A DNA stretch of 64,000 nt from Locusta migratoria (Eukaryota; Arthropoda; Insecta; Orthoptera; Acrididae): the NCBI GenBank assembly GCA_026315105.1, contig CM048744.1, positions 367,929,159-367,993,158 on the forward strand. Reading direction: 5' to 3'. A model generated the notes under the pieces. It worked only from the letters and a program-made list of their open reading frames with translations, had not been told where the DNA came from and searched no databases. The position numbers and the translations under genes were made by a program. Positions 1 to 11,750 of this stretch are shown one piece after another. Position 1 is the first letter of the stretch; the number at the start of each line of letters is the position of its first letter.

Positions 1-78
1 CGGCTGCTAGTGCGCACGCGGTCCGTCGGCGGCAGCACCAGCGCCGCGCCCTTCCCCGCGAAGTAGCACTCGCTCAGG
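1..78 (-). CDS. ssh: Slingshot-like protein phosphatase, internal exon (partial, runs off left edge)
   Basis: Read on the minus strand from 78 to 1 this gives one leftover base, 25 codons and two further bases, with no stop. The peptide starts LSECYFAGKGAALVLP and continues PTDRVRTSS. Slingshot phosphatases, which dephosphorylate and activate cofilin in the cytoplasm, carry a closely similar SLSE-x-F/Y-F-x-x-KGAAL block near their N-terminus; the match is from memory of the family. The exon start is placed after the AG at 80-79, which follows TGCGTGTTGC. An in-frame TGA lies about 15 codons further upstream, so the frame must be entered by splicing. The local GC content is far above the flanking DNA, as expected of an exon. 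The catalytic domain would lie beyond the left edge and the first exon to the right. A chance GC-rich open frame is the main alternative. Confidence 0.62.
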
Positions 79-724
79 CTGCAACACGCAATTGCGGGGC
101 TCCCTCAGCCGCACGCTCCTCGATGCTCATCCATCATCAACATCATCATCATTAGAGACTCATTATGCCTTTCAGCGTTCAGTCTGGAGCAAAGTACCCC
201 TAATAAAATTCCTCCGCGATCCCCTATTCAATGCTAACATTGATGCTGATCCTACAATGAATTGTGTTACCAACAGCGGTGTTCCGCGTCATTATTCGGA
301 ACGAATTCATAGATCTTAGTCGCGAAATTGATTACTGATATCTTCTTGGAGATAGAAGGCGTGTTCTGTTATAAAATAACTATCGGGGATATTACTGTAC
401 GAAAAACTATTTTATAGATATTTTAGTGTGTCCTGGGAACATTTTAGAGGCAAGTGGGGTGCTTTTCATTGGGTATTCTAAAAGATTTGTTTAATACAGG
501 CCCGAAGTCTACCTCTGCTACAAAACAGAAGGCAGCGTTTCGCTTCTTTTCACAAGTTTATTCTAGCAAAGACGAAAACTATAACCAACACTATCAATAA
601 TGCTATATTAAAAATAAACAAATAATTGCGCCGTTACAGATTTTGAACAAGAGTTCATCACCAGACAGCTATTCACAACCAAATACATTTTTTGTTGTTT
701 AATTCTGGATTCTAGCCCCCTTCT
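79..724. other. No recognisable feature; probable intron start
   Basis: Apart from the acceptor at 79-80 and a GC-rich run to about 130, this is AT-rich with no convincing coding frame or repeat. If the Slingshot call is right it is the 3' end of an intron on the minus strand. Confidence 0.5.
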
Positions 725-735
725 GGCTGTTATTT

Positions 736-937
736 CAAAATGTTCAAATGTCTGTAAATCGATCGGACCAAACTGCGTGGTCATCATTCCGTAGCTTACA
801 AACTACTTAAACGTAGGTAAACTAACCTCAGGACAAACACACACACCCATGCCCCAGGAAGGACTCTAACCTCCACAGCAATCAACCGCGCGCTCCGCAG
901 CGAGACGCCTTAGACCGCTCGGCTACTCCACCGCGGC
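736..937 (-). mobile_element. SINE family B (tRNA-Leu-like head), full length
   Basis: On the minus strand it reads a tRNA-like head with an A-box-like TAGCCGAGCGG, a damaged B box, then CATGGGTGTG, the shared tail and an ACATTTGAACATTTT end. Flanking direct repeats GGCTGTTATTT at 725-735 and 938-948 mark the insertion. The head resembles a type II (Leu/Ser) tRNA with a long variable arm. Confidence 0.9.
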
Positions 938-948
938 GGCTGTTATTT

Positions 949-2404
949 TCTACTTGTATTTACTTACATATTTAAGCGGGGGCAAACCGCAATAAAAACT
1001 CAATTGTGAAGATCTGTTTACAACATGTTACGTTATTGCTATTTACACTCAAATATGTCATTTCAGTCATCTTTTACATACTACAGGGCACCAACATCCC
1101 AAGAATAGTTCATCAAGAGGGCTAGAATCCACAAGCCAAACACAACAAGTGTATTTGCATATGAAAAGCTGCCTGATGATGACCTTTAGATTCGGAATCA
1201 GTAACGGCGCTTTTGTCCACCCCCCCCCCTTTCTTGTTAATTCCGTAAATAGTTGGACTTCTAAGAAACTACGAAAACCGATAAAATGAGGAAGGTAAAA
1301 AATTCTACATTCTCTTAGTTCCAGTTGTCGTGGTAAGAGCACCTGATCCACATTCAGCCACTACACTATAAATGTAAATAGTGTCTGGAAGCTGTTTTCT
1401 TCTTTGCAAGAAACAATCTTTCCTTTGTCCACAGTCACGAATTCTAAAAATGTAAGTTTTCAGCAAAACAGCATTTCAGTTCTTCGTATCAAAATTTGTG
1501 CCGTAACGGGACTCGAAACCGAGATTCCCTGTGCGGCTTACTGTCACAAGTTGCAGAAACGATTTTTTGTTGTTGTTGACATTTCTTCACACGTGTGCCG
1601 CGAAAGAACTGTATTTCGTCGTGGTGTATAATCCGCAGTAACCCATTCCTGTCATTTGCGTGCACATTTCCACTACAGTTATGTTTTCAGTATTTCGTTT
1701 TAAAAACGTCCATCCGTGTATTAGCTGTCTCATATAACACGTCAGACCAGCTGTTTTGGTAATTATAAAATACAGTGAGTGTATTGTTAGATTAGCGATT
1801 CAGCTAACTGCTTATGACATCAATAAGGCCAACTTACCTGTTCGACATTAATAAATCACGGCACTGTTGCTTGTCCTTGAATAAACTCGTCGGCAAAAAA
1901 CCTCACTCGCAAGTAACAAAACGACGAAACGCATTCCTTATTTATTATGCTTCCCAGTATTCCATACGGTGTCACTGCAACCAACGAATACAATTGTCGA
2001 GGGCTTCCAACTTATAACGCTTGTCATCTTTAATATGCTGTGGGCAGGAAGAAAGATAGACTGTATGCATGGAGCAGCTTGCAGAAAATCGCCCACTTGC
2101 AGACATTAAATACGAACCTTACTGTTTGGGTAGGCGGTGGAATGAACTTAGTTACTGCATTCAGTGAAAAGCAAAATAAACAGTTTGAGCTCCAGATAAA
2201 CAGCAGACTCTACACTGCAGCTAGCTACAGCTGAATACGATAGTTGCTTAGAATGAGATTACAGGCTGGATACTTTATTTTCAGAAGGGCATTTAAGCTA
2301 CATCGAGACTCAGTACGTATCGGTGATGTTTGTCAAGTGGAATTTGCTTTTTCCGCTAGAGAATATTGGTACTGTAAGTGACAGTTAAAAGTAAACGATA
2401 CAAA
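949..2404. other. Mostly unassigned AT-rich DNA
   Basis: Holds a degenerate CTGATGA...GGAATC retroelement-end motif near 1173-1200 (see findings) and a tRNA-like fragment at 1497-1560. Short open frames on both strands show no recognisable domain. Confidence 0.5.
1497..1560 (-). mobile_element. tRNA-like SINE fragment
   Basis: On the minus strand it contains a B-box-like GTTTCGAGTCC followed by CGGCACAAATTT. The same B-box-to-GGCACAAATTTT junction occurs at 3140-3175, so both are pieces of one tRNA-headed SINE. Too short to time or classify further. Confidence 0.5.
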
Positions 2405-2640
2405 TTGTTTAGAAAGTAATAGCCCGAACTATCCATTCGCTTATCCTAATGTGAGGCAATATGGTCAATGCCCTCATGCATGAATGTTTGTGGTTGCCTA
2501 AGCAACCAGAATAATTGTAAGTAGGCATGCACCTCTTCATCCGAAGCATACTGACGGTTACGAATGTCTTTCTTCGGGGCTCCAAACTTATAGGAATCGC
2601 ACACATAGGGGGAGGACGAGATGTTATAAGACATGTAATG
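2405..2640 (-). pseudogene. Mariner-like transposase C-terminal relic
   Basis: The minus frame contains GAPKKDIRNRQYASDEEVHA, then QPQTFMHEGIDHIASH, a stop, and DKRMDSSGYY. This follows the usual mariner/SETMAR C-terminus order: K-x-x-L/I-R-x-x-x-(Y/F)-x-(S/T)-D-E-E-V, then F-x-x-E-G-I-x-x-L-V-x-R-W-D-K-C. The catalytic part is missing. No inverted repeats were found. The stop replaces a conserved tryptophan position, so the copy is dead. Confidence 0.55.
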
Positions 2641-4479
2641 GCTTCTGTACGAAATTTCTGCTGATCTATCGAAACAACCTTAACTACATGAAGGCGACCA
2701 TTATCCTCTAAATGTATGATACCGATTCGATTACGCTACCGAAGTTTCGCTGGAGAGCCATTAAACATAACTAATGTAGTCCCATTGTCTCCCATAAGAT
2801 TTTCTAATTTTTTGAATTTTCAAGAAAGACACTGTAGTCGTCGGTCAAAGAAATTTTCACCCCTAGAGACAACCGCTGTTCCGTAGCTAACCACAAACAT
2901 GCAAAAACATTGAAGCCTTTCTGACAGTGGAATAAATCTATTAACACTTGTGGCGATTACTTTTGAAATAGTTTACTTTTTTCATTTATGTCGTTTACAT
3001 TTTATGGTTCTTGAAATTCCCAGAGTCATAAAATAATGTATCCATTATAGATGTGGGATTCTAAATCGACTACTCATGAATCACAATCCGATGTTCTCTG
3101 TCAAAACGTGACTATATAAATCGGCAATACACTCGGGAATTTCGGGTCCGAGTCCCGGTACGGCACAAATTTTCATTAGTCGGCAGAATTCGCGAATTGC
3201 GAATGAACTGACTAATATATATGTCTGTGGCCCATTGAATATATATGTCTGTGGACCATCACAGATAGCTGTTCCTTTGGAACAGACGTTCGATATTAAC
3301 ATCACCTAGGTAGTGTTCGTAATTGAAAACAAAACTAAGAACAAATTACTTCGCTAAAGTAAAGGAATAGGTTTTTTTTTTTCTTTTTTACGCGTCTATA
3401 CACCTTCAATACAAGCAGTTGTTTTACTCTTGGAGCCCACAAATTGTGATCTCATACAAGAATTTAAAATGAAGCTACAACGCATAGGGATTTCTAAATT
3501 CTCGGATGCACTTTATCGCTTCAAATGTTCTTGTTAAATTTTGAGTTACAAGCATTCTGTTTCTTCCAATCCACAAACTGTGCTTCATCACATGTTATAA
3601 TCGTTATGGCTTGCACGGTTCTGTAAAATATTTATGCAAAACTGTTGAAATATATTAGAAACTGCTTAGTCTGAACCCACTTATTCCATTGCAGATGACG
3701 CCTGATAATGGGTGTTTGCCGTTGAGGTACAGCTATTTGGGTAGCTCTTAACGTTATGTCGTGCCTTTAGGGACGTAATGCCTTAGTCCACTGACGTTAT
3801 CTGCTGTCATCGTAGGACGGTCCCGTTACAGTCAGCGCCGCCAAGGGAGCTGCACCTACAAACTCCCATACCCGCAACGGCTATAGAATTAAACGGAGGG
3901 GAAAGCAGATATTGAAAATAAATGGCATAAAAATCAATCACTATCGACATCTTTTTTCTTAAACGGTATAACCTACAATAGGGAGTGCCTGATGCATTCA
4001 CAGAATCTGCAGTAATGAGTAAGTTGTCAGTGTTTTGGACTGCGGCAAAGTATGATAGGAGACAGTTATTTGTCTTCCGATCGGCAACTACACCCTTACC
4101 CACAACTTACGGAGTCTTAATTATCAAGTCCAAGAAACATTTCTAACAATCGCTACAAACGGTCACGAAAAATATAACAAATGAGAATGTGTGAAAGACG
4201 AACTTTTAACGTATTTTTACAACATTTATAAATGTTCTGCGTGCCCATACTTTGTCATATGAATTATATTTAATAGGTACACGACCCGGCATTTCAGCAG
4301 CGACGGTAAGAACAGTTGCTAGGATACGTTTCGAGATTCTGTGCTACAAGACATTGATGAAACTAGACAAGAAAAATAAAACCGCAAGGCACAGAGACGA
4401 TGATTGGTGGCTACTTGCATATCCAGTGACGCAACAACGTACTTTCAGACAATATCGTGCACAAAAAGTGTGGATTTCT
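2641..4479. other. Unassigned AT-rich DNA with small repeats
   Basis: Includes a tRNA-like SINE fragment at 3118-3190 and a 25 bp tandem duplication at 3213-3261 containing ATATATATGTCTGTGG twice. Open frames (for example 3807-4103 minus, 98 aa) have no recognisable domain. Confidence 0.5.
3118..3190 (+). mobile_element. tRNA-like SINE fragment
   Basis: Contains a B-box-like GGTCCGAGTCC and the junction CGGCACAAATTTTCATT, matching the reverse-strand fragment at 1497-1560. Only the 3' part of the tRNA-like head and the start of the body remain. Confidence 0.5.
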
Positions 4480-4487
4480 GGAGGGGT

Positions 4488-4680
4488 CCTATATTATAAA
4501 ACCGCTATGGGACTCAACAGCTTGGTTATCAATCCCTAGCTTACAAACTACTTAAGGTAAACTAAACTAAGGACAACACAAACACCCATGCCCGAGGGGG
4601 GGGAATCGAACCCCCGACAGCGGACGGCCGCGCGCACCGCAACACGGCGCTCCAGTACGCGCGGCTAATCCGCCACGGCC
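4488..4680 (-). mobile_element. SINE (A/B type), minus strand
   Basis: The minus strand reads GGCCGTGGCGGATTAG..., a B box GGTTCGATTCC, CATGGGTGTTTGTG and a degraded tail. Flanking direct repeats GGAGGGGT lie at 4480-4487 and 4681-4688. The 3' tail shows more change than the head. Confidence 0.85.
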
Positions 4681-4688
4681 GGAGGGGT

Positions 4689-6880
4689 TTCATCGAAAGA
4701 AATTATCAGATCGGCCCGTATATTCCGCATACCTCTAATAGCTATCTTCACCTGGCATGCTTCATAATCGGAAGATCAGGAGCTTCAGTTTAAAAATCAA
4801 AAGATACTTAAATGAGGCGATTCTGATGTATCAAAACCTGCGGCTCGATTTGTAAGATAACTGACTAGTATTTGTTGAGATACTTTTTTAACTAAAAAGT
4901 TGTCAGTGCCGTGAAACAATGTCTGCCATATTATTTTCTGAGACACACAAAATTTCGAAACCTAGGTACTCTAACTTATCGGGCGTATTCTGTAAGTCTA
5001 TCAAACCTGCTTATTTTATAAGTATTATATCTACTTTCACTTCATAAGATTTCATACATTCTATATAATAATATCCAATTAAGTGGTAGTTTTCAACGAA
5101 ACTATGTTATTAAAAATACATTAAATTATTTATAATAATTAGTTACACCATGCATAAAAGAAATTCATCATCAATTGCAATCATGTATTGTCACTTTTTT
5201 TTTCTTCTTCTGGTGAGAACGGAGATAAGGTAATCTAACAGAGTTATAGTTTCACACATAATTGTAATTATCTAGGCAAGTAAACGTTGAAGATCTGGCC
5301 TTTATGAGAAACTGATTGTCAAGGTTTGCTGAAAGCAATCATCCTGCATTCTTGATTTTACTTTTTCCATCACCAATATGTGGCTTAACAGTTGAGTGGA
5401 GCATTACACTCCTTCAAAGTCTTAAGACGACGTGGATTCACCATTTCAGTTAGGGAGAAAATGACCAATCTTTCAAAATTTCAGCGTTTTCTTTTTGTTA
5501 TCTCCTCAGTAACTGAGATACTTTTTCTTCTTCCTTACCGGTATTTTTATGCTGACAGGTGGGAAAATTTTGAGCAACAGGTAACGGCCATGATCAGTGC
5601 AAATGATTAGTAAGTCCGCTCTGAAATGAAAGCTGCAAAAAGTTCTCTGCACTTTTTTCACACCTTTACTTTCACTTTTATACCCAAAATTCAGTTTTGT
5701 ACTGTCACTTAAAACAGATTTGCTCATGCTCTTTTCAAGCGCATTTTGATACATCACTTTTCCACCATGTTAAATGTAAATATCACGTCGATAAACAGAA
5801 CAAAGAACAATAACTGATGATTTCCGAAAACTTTAAAAAAACTAATAAAAACATTTTTTTGCATATTGAGATAAAATACCACCCAATCGAAATTCCACGA
5901 ATCATACGTGAAAATAAAAACCGTAACTCCCCGCTCAACGGAAAGGTTTTCATCGATTGAAAAACCGTTGAAGTGACTTCACTCAAGTATAACAACAAAA
6001 CATCAGAACCAAGCATAACACTGAACAGTACGCGTGCATCTGCAAAATGTGAGGGAAAGAATAGAAATAAAAGGATAAACACATCGCGCGCTATTTCCTT
6101 TCTATCAAATTCGACAGGTATTGCGATTAAAACTACGGAACGAGCAAAGGACTTTTGACCATTGGCCATAGCCAAACACACACATTGCGGATTTCAAGAC
6201 CAGGATTATGTTTCACAAAATACAATAAAAATAGTGAGAAATAATTAGAACATCGGGAGGCGGGGAAAAAAGTGAAAAATCAGGAGACTCCCGCCTAAAT
6301 TGTGTGTTGGGTGGTATGTTGGTGGTGTCTTGTGAAAATTTCCGCGGCAAGCCCTTTACAAATTAGTAATCACGAATTAGGAACGAGCAATTCTTAGAAC
6401 AGAAAAATGCTTTCGCTGCACGATTCACAGTCATTTTATGGATTTTACGGTCAGCGGTGCCCTTTCGGTTTACTTGGTGACATCACGAGACAAATTACGT
6501 CAAAGAACATGCGCACATGTTTACCGAGGTTCCAATTTGCTTTTCATATAAGCCCTCTTAAAGCATTAAGCCGTGCTCCACGTTCCTAAAAGCGAGATGA
6601 TGAGCAAATACATGCAAACTTCTCTCCAGTTTGGCAGCACCAATGTGTGATACTTTTGCAAGAGTAGAAGCAGATTTGTTGTTGTTGTGGAAAGGAAGTC
6701 TTGTGACCACGAGGGATTAGCGGGCTCAGTCGATTCATGGAAGGATTTACCTGGTTCTCGACCAGCAGACAATAGGAACTTCCCGGAAGGACTTACCTGC
6801 CACGGGTCAACGGTTCTTCGCCCTCTACGCCCGCCCTCAGCCCCCTAGCGAAGAGTGACCCGTCAAGGTCATGTAGGTGG

Positions 6881-6881
<1 letters not shown>
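4689..6881. other. Unassigned, strongly AT-rich
   Basis: No transposon end, tRNA box or protein domain recognised. The longest frame, 5783-6181 minus (132 aa), is hydrophobic with no motif and is probably chance. A short local hairpin pairs ACGGGTCA (about 6798) with TGACCCGT (about 6855). Confidence 0.5.

Positions 6882-6928
<47 letters not shown>
6882..6928. repeat. (AC)n microsatellite
   Basis: About 23 uninterrupted AC units. Unlike the AC arrays at 20864 and 62003 I could not place it inside a SINE. Confidence 0.97.
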
Positions 6929-6929
<1 letters not shown>

Positions 6930-7282
6930 GCTGAAACAGGTCACTTCATGGACAGTCGAGAAACACCGTTAAATGGACTTTACTATCAACAATCAAAAGA
7001 GAAATGCGAGGGGATGCATCTCCTGAATCAAGTGGTTTAGAAAACGCAGAGCTAAGCGTTCCCATTGGGTTTATCAAACATACTGGCAATTTTAAGGTGA
7101 TTGTCGAGAGCCCTTGAAGTAATGTTTTTCAGCGGTCCTTCCTCTGCTTGCGAAATTCCTAGTGTGACTATCATTACTGCTCCGTATCAACAGACATGGG
7201 CGTGGTACAGGAGAACTTTGGTGAAGTTCGTAAAATAGGAGACGTACCGGTGAAATTAAACTGTGAGAACGGGCAATGGAGC

Positions 7283-7425
7283 GTGCCAGGTTAGCTCAGT
7301 CGGTAGAGCGCTTACCCGCGAAAGGCAAAGGTCCGAGGTTCTAAACGTGGTCCGGCACACAGATTTAGTCTGCCTGCCAGGAAGTTTCATATCTGCGTAC
7401 ACTCTGCTGCTGAGTAAAATTATGT
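7283..7425 (+). mobile_element. SINE with tRNA-like head (GTGCCAG type)
   Basis: The head at 7283-7359 begins GTGCCAGGTTAGCTCAG (A-box-like TTAGCTCAGTCGG) and closes CCGGCACA, so the acceptor ends pair (GTGCC with GGCAC). A B-box relic GAGGTTCTAAA is mutated. The non-tRNA body follows (GCCAGGAAGTTTCATATC, then CACTCTGCTGC). The body and damaged B box argue against a functional tRNA gene. Confidence 0.75.
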
Positions 7426-7776
7426 TCTCGAGCTTTTACGAGCATTCTCTAATGTTTAGCCTACAGTCGACATAATCAACTTGTGGGGATCAACAGAAGT
7501 AACATCTTATTTCAGACAATTTCATTATAGATGCCAGTTAACAGTTGCAATATTTTCTGTTCAATAATATGTTTCGATCCACTGATCCCTCTAGAGGGCT
7601 ATATTTCATATGTCAAAACGCGTCGAGACGGGTTGCGGACGTAACAACTAGATGTAAAGGTGATCCAAAGGATAGAAACACATCATTGAACAGAAAAACA
7701 TCTCAACTGTTGACTAACAATAAATGAGAATTGTATGAAATTATCTAATGTTGCACCACGAAATGACTGACGTAAG

Positions 7777-7965
7777 CCGCTAGGGAGTAGCCGCGTGGTC
7801 TAAGGCATCCTGTTAGGGAATGCGACGCCACTCCCGCCGGAGGTTCGAGTCGTCAATCGGGCAAGGGTGTGTCTTTTGATTTTGGTTTAAGTTTAAGTAG
7901 TTTGTCAGTCTAGGGACTGATGACCATATCAGTTAGGTACAATAGGTTTACAACATTTTAATACT
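7777..7965 (+). mobile_element. SINE family B, plus strand
   Basis: Head with GTAGCCGCGTGGTCTAAGGC, B box GGTTCGAGTCG, then the shared tail with GGGACTGATGACC, ending TTTACAACATTTT. Imperfect 12 bp direct repeats GACTGACGTAAG (7765-7776) and GACTGAAGTAAG (7966-7977) flank it, with one mismatch. Confidence 0.85.
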
Positions 7966-8179
7966 GACTGAAGTAAGTGTAAGCAAGTGGACATACAAAA
8001 CTGTGTTCCTCATACAATGTAGTGGCGATTTGCGTGTTGGCAGCAATATTAACAAAACATATGAATGTACGGCTATAATCTTGTCAAAACTGCGAAAGAA
8101 AACTATCTTGTAATGCCCAAAATCCTTTAATGACAGAATGTCAAGCAGTGATGTATTGATCCTTATGCCGTGCTATTAG

Positions 8180-9100
8180 CATAGCTGCCAACCTTGAGAA
8201 GAGACTGTCAATAATTCGACAGACCCATGAGGAGGACGAGGGTTTGTGGGTCATACGTGCGTCCTTCCAAGAAAATTTTTAGAAGCCCTATTTAGACGAT
8301 TAAATGGTATATTTATGACACTCTCCGTTCATAAATATATTCCTCGAAAAGAAAGATTTCTAAATGAACAGGATCAGGTTAGAAGGAATAAACCCAAAAA
8401 ATTATTTTTGTAAATACCGAGGGTGACATAAAAACATTCCTGCAATTTTCAAACAGTTGTCTTCAAGGAAATTTAACAGTTGCAGAAGAAAGAAATAAGT
8501 GTGCAATTCCTTGCATTTATGAAATAACAATATAAAATCATTAGCAGGTAGCACTATATACGAAATGGTTTGGTTTTTAAAACAATGAATAAACCAACCT
8601 ACCCCAATTAATGTCACATCTTGCCGAAATATCATAACTCGTATTTATTTCTAGCGGCACTACACTGCTATAAAAACGAAAGAAGGGGAAAAAAGAAAGA
8701 AAGAAAAAACAGTGAAAACTTTTCTCTTCAAAAACAAATTGGCTAACTTCTGACGCCTGATAAAACACGTTGACCGTTTAGCTGAGATGGAAGACCAAGT
8801 ACTAGTTATGAACGAAGGAATTTACGTAGTTCTTGCTTCATTTGGAAGCTATGGAGGAGAAGAACAGGCGGGACTTTTTGCAGTGAAAATGCTATCGTTA
8901 ACGTTTCCTACAGCTTTTCTACGTACTCGGGAAGAAAATCACTGCGATCAATAAAACTTTCCCTAGCATTATTCAGATTTTCTTAAAACATATTTAAAAT
9001 ATCTCCATTCCGTAATTTTTTTACGAACTTCCCGTAACTCCGTAAATAAGATGATAGATCCGTAACAATTACGGACAATCCGTAATAGTTGGCAGCTATG
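8180..9100. mobile_element. 921 bp DNA element with 13 bp perfect terminal inverted repeats
   Basis: The left end CATAGCTGCCAAC (8180-8192) is exactly complementary to the right end at 9088-9100. Direct repeats TATTAG flank it at 8174-8179 and 9101-9106, a 6 bp target duplication. The right subterminal region (about 9000-9085) carries several CCGTAA motifs in both orientations, resembling hAT-type subterminal repeats, although hAT elements normally duplicate 8 bp. No transposase domain is visible, so it is probably non-autonomous. The superfamily is undetermined. Confidence 0.72.
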
Positions 9101-9129
9101 TATTAGTACTCTTGATTAGTATGAATAGG

Positions 9130-9212
9130 AAGGAACGCTCCGTCGACACGGGGCCATCAGAGACGGAGCGCTGGTTCAGCTGGACAAGGCCAGGAAACCG
9201 GCCGTGGAGAGA
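9130..9212 (-). mobile_element. Fragment of the CCATCC/GCGCCACCTCGC SINE family
   Basis: Contains GTCGACACGG...CATCAGAGACGGAGCG followed by GGCCAGGAAACCGGCCGTG, matching in order the interior of the elements at 25852 and 46360. Both ends are missing. Confidence 0.5.
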
Positions 9213-10163
9213 TGATCTGACAGGGGACACAGACATTTCGACAGCGCCGCGTTACGGCCACTGGCAGTTCAAGGGCGGCCGACAAATCTTGACGAGATGA
9301 GCGCGTGGCCCGCCAGCGCGACTCGCCGATGCCGGGCATCCGATGTAAACTAGCAAGGGAAACGACGAGCTCATCACGTTTCAAGAAAGATTTGCAACAT
9401 TCCGCAGCCGACATTCTACCTATGGTGACAATACAGGCGCAAGTCATTTGAAACGTTTAAGATAGGGCAGAGATGGACACACAGACGAGCTAGCAAAAGT
9501 CTACGACCGTCTTTATTCACTGCAACGGAAACAAACAAATTATTATTAGTCTAATTCATTACTGAATTACACTGCCATATGTAAACACTAGAAATAGCTC
9601 ACGTTGACTGTCATCAAATCGTAAGATTCCCCCTTTTTCTTAAGTTTATTGAGTCGATACAATTTTAATGTATTATCTATGAAGTTATTCTTGAATGAAC
9701 AAATAATTCAAAGATTATTTCGGGCCGGTCAGTTATACGTCGTCTGGTTAACCTCTATTCAGCCATCTGGAAAATATATTGGTATCCACTTCGAACTAGT
9801 TTAAATCCCGAAGATAGGTCTAGTGGAGGTGGCTAGTTAAAATGTCTTCTTCTTTCCTGACTTTGAGCTGACTTTCCCAGGTATTACAACGGCCCAAGTC
9901 AACAGTTTTCCAATAAATAATTTGCAGACCTAATAATTCACAGGAAAAAAAAAAAAACTGTGCATAGAACCTTTGGATTCGCAGCCTTGCACCCACTGTA
10001 TCAAAAACTGAAGTTACAGCTTGCGCTTATAATAACAATTAGTAAAAAAAATTATCCATCTTATACGGAACTAATTTGTCGAATAAAAAGTATGGTACGA
10101 AAGTTTAATCCAAACTTTCCAGTCGACAATGTGCTCATTAGAGATGGAATTTGTCCAATAATC
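9213..10163. other. Unassigned
   Basis: A moderately GC-rich patch to about 9460, then AT-rich DNA with a poly-A run near 9946-9957. No domain or element recognised. Confidence 0.5.
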
Positions 10164-10174
10164 ACATAAGGTAC

Positions 10175-10372
10175 GCCGGCCGCGGTGGCCTAGGTGACTG
10201 AGGCGCTCCAGTCACGGTCAGCACGGCGACTACGGTCGGGGGTTCGAATCCCCCCTCGGGCATGGATATTTGTGCCGTCTTTAGTCTTAGCTAGTTCATA
10301 AGTAGTTTGTAAGCTTAGGGACTGATGACCCCGTAGTTAAGTCCCATAAGTTGTACAAACATTTGATTTTGA
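10175..10372 (+). mobile_element. SINE family A, full length
   Basis: Reads GCCGGCCGCGGTGGCC, the tRNA-like head, a perfect B box GGTTCGAATCC, CATGGATATTTGTGCCGTC, and the tail ending ACAAACATTTGATTTTGA. A perfect 11 bp target duplication ACATAAGGTAC lies at 10164-10174 and 10373-10383. Confidence 0.95.
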
Positions 10373-10383
10373 ACATAAGGTAC

Positions 10384-11397
10384 AAGATTTAATTTATTGT
10401 TGTTTACAGTGCGAGAACATATTAGATACATGTATACATACTGTGGAAGCTCTTCATCTTTTCATTACAACTCAAATCCGTTCCAACATTATAAGTATAC
10501 TTAGCGTAGATCTTGTTCCGCAACTTTATCCCCGTCTTCACACCCACTTCCATTACATTTCCTAGATGACTCTGAATGTGTATCAACAAATTCTTACTTC
10601 ATGTGAAAGGTGTGCCATATCCCCCTCCCCTCCTCAATGTGATTCCGGTCAACTACTTTAGTTACCCAATCTATCCAACTAAGTTTCAGAATTCTTCTGA
10701 AATACCCTCAGCACCAATAAATGAAAATAATAAAAATTATAATAATTCCTGTATTCTTAAAAGTTTCAGGAATAGGCAGTATGGCTCTTACCAACAGTAC
10801 GCAGTTCTTATTTGAGTTACGATCACGGGCAATTAACTTTATGCTTTACCTTGAACGAGTATTCATTATATGACTAATAGAACGTGACACACTGCAGTTC
10901 TTTTACAGTATAAATATAAGCAAAGTTTGGACGTCAAACCGAAGCTGGTCCCCAGCAAAATTATGCAAGACGATTATTTTCTGTTGCAAAAGATGTCAAT
11001 TGGGCTGAAATAATGTACCGTTCAGATTTCAAGAGGCGCGCAAAAAATTAAAAAAATGTTGGAAGTGTGTGAGTGCGTCATTTCCATCCTTTAAACTTGT
11101 ACGAATCCCTTGAAACTTTGCACGAAGGTAAACAAATGGGTTTACTCAAATATGTTTTCAAATCTATTAACCACTGTTCGTTATCTACATAGGATAACTA
11201 AATTTAGCATGTGCCGAGACTCTTTGGATGTCCAGACAATGGTGGAAGGTATTTTGTCGGTAAATTTTCGTTTCGTTAGTTACATGTTAATTTGTGTTGG
11301 CTTTTAAGTAGGCGAAGTAAAAGAATAATCGCAAAGAACTTTCTTTTGATGTAAGAGAAAGCGCGCGCGCGAGCGCGCTCGCGTGTGTGTGTACGTG
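10384..11397. other. Unassigned AT-rich DNA
   Basis: No element or domain recognised. A GCGCGCGC/GTGTGTGT patch begins near 11362 and leads into the SINE tail at 11398. Confidence 0.5.
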
Positions 11398-11455
11398 TAG
11401 GTACGTTAGTTAGTATAGGGACTGATGACCATAGCATTTTAGTTCAATTTGAATT
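11398..11455 (+). mobile_element. SINE tail fragment
   Basis: Only the tail (TAGGGACTGATGACCATAGC and a degraded end) remains, preceded by a GT-rich stretch typical of family B just before the tail. Confidence 0.6.
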
Positions 11456-11707
11456 CACATCAGTGATCTGAAGGATAGCCACATTTAATTGTGGAGACAC
11501 ATTTTCCAGGACGCTTCTCTGTAAATGTGTGTGGTGTGGTTTCATAGACCATCAATTGATTGGGCTTACTGTCTTACCGCATCGTTTATTGGCCATCAAG
11601 TTCCGCGGATCTTGCCCCTTTGGATTTTGGCCTGTGTAGTTAGATTGGATTAAATACTAACAGTTGTACCTATGTACCCTGTACAAATTGTGAACATGTT
11701 ACAAGGC

Positions 11708-11750
<43 letters not shown>

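Noticed and set aside
7283..7359. Functional tRNA gene
   Set aside because: The B box is mutated, the anticodon-loop U33 position is G, and a known-type SINE body follows directly.
11362..11398. Z-DNA-forming regulatory element (GCGCGC/GTGTGT)
   Set aside because: Better explained as the alternating dinucleotide part of a truncated family B SINE.
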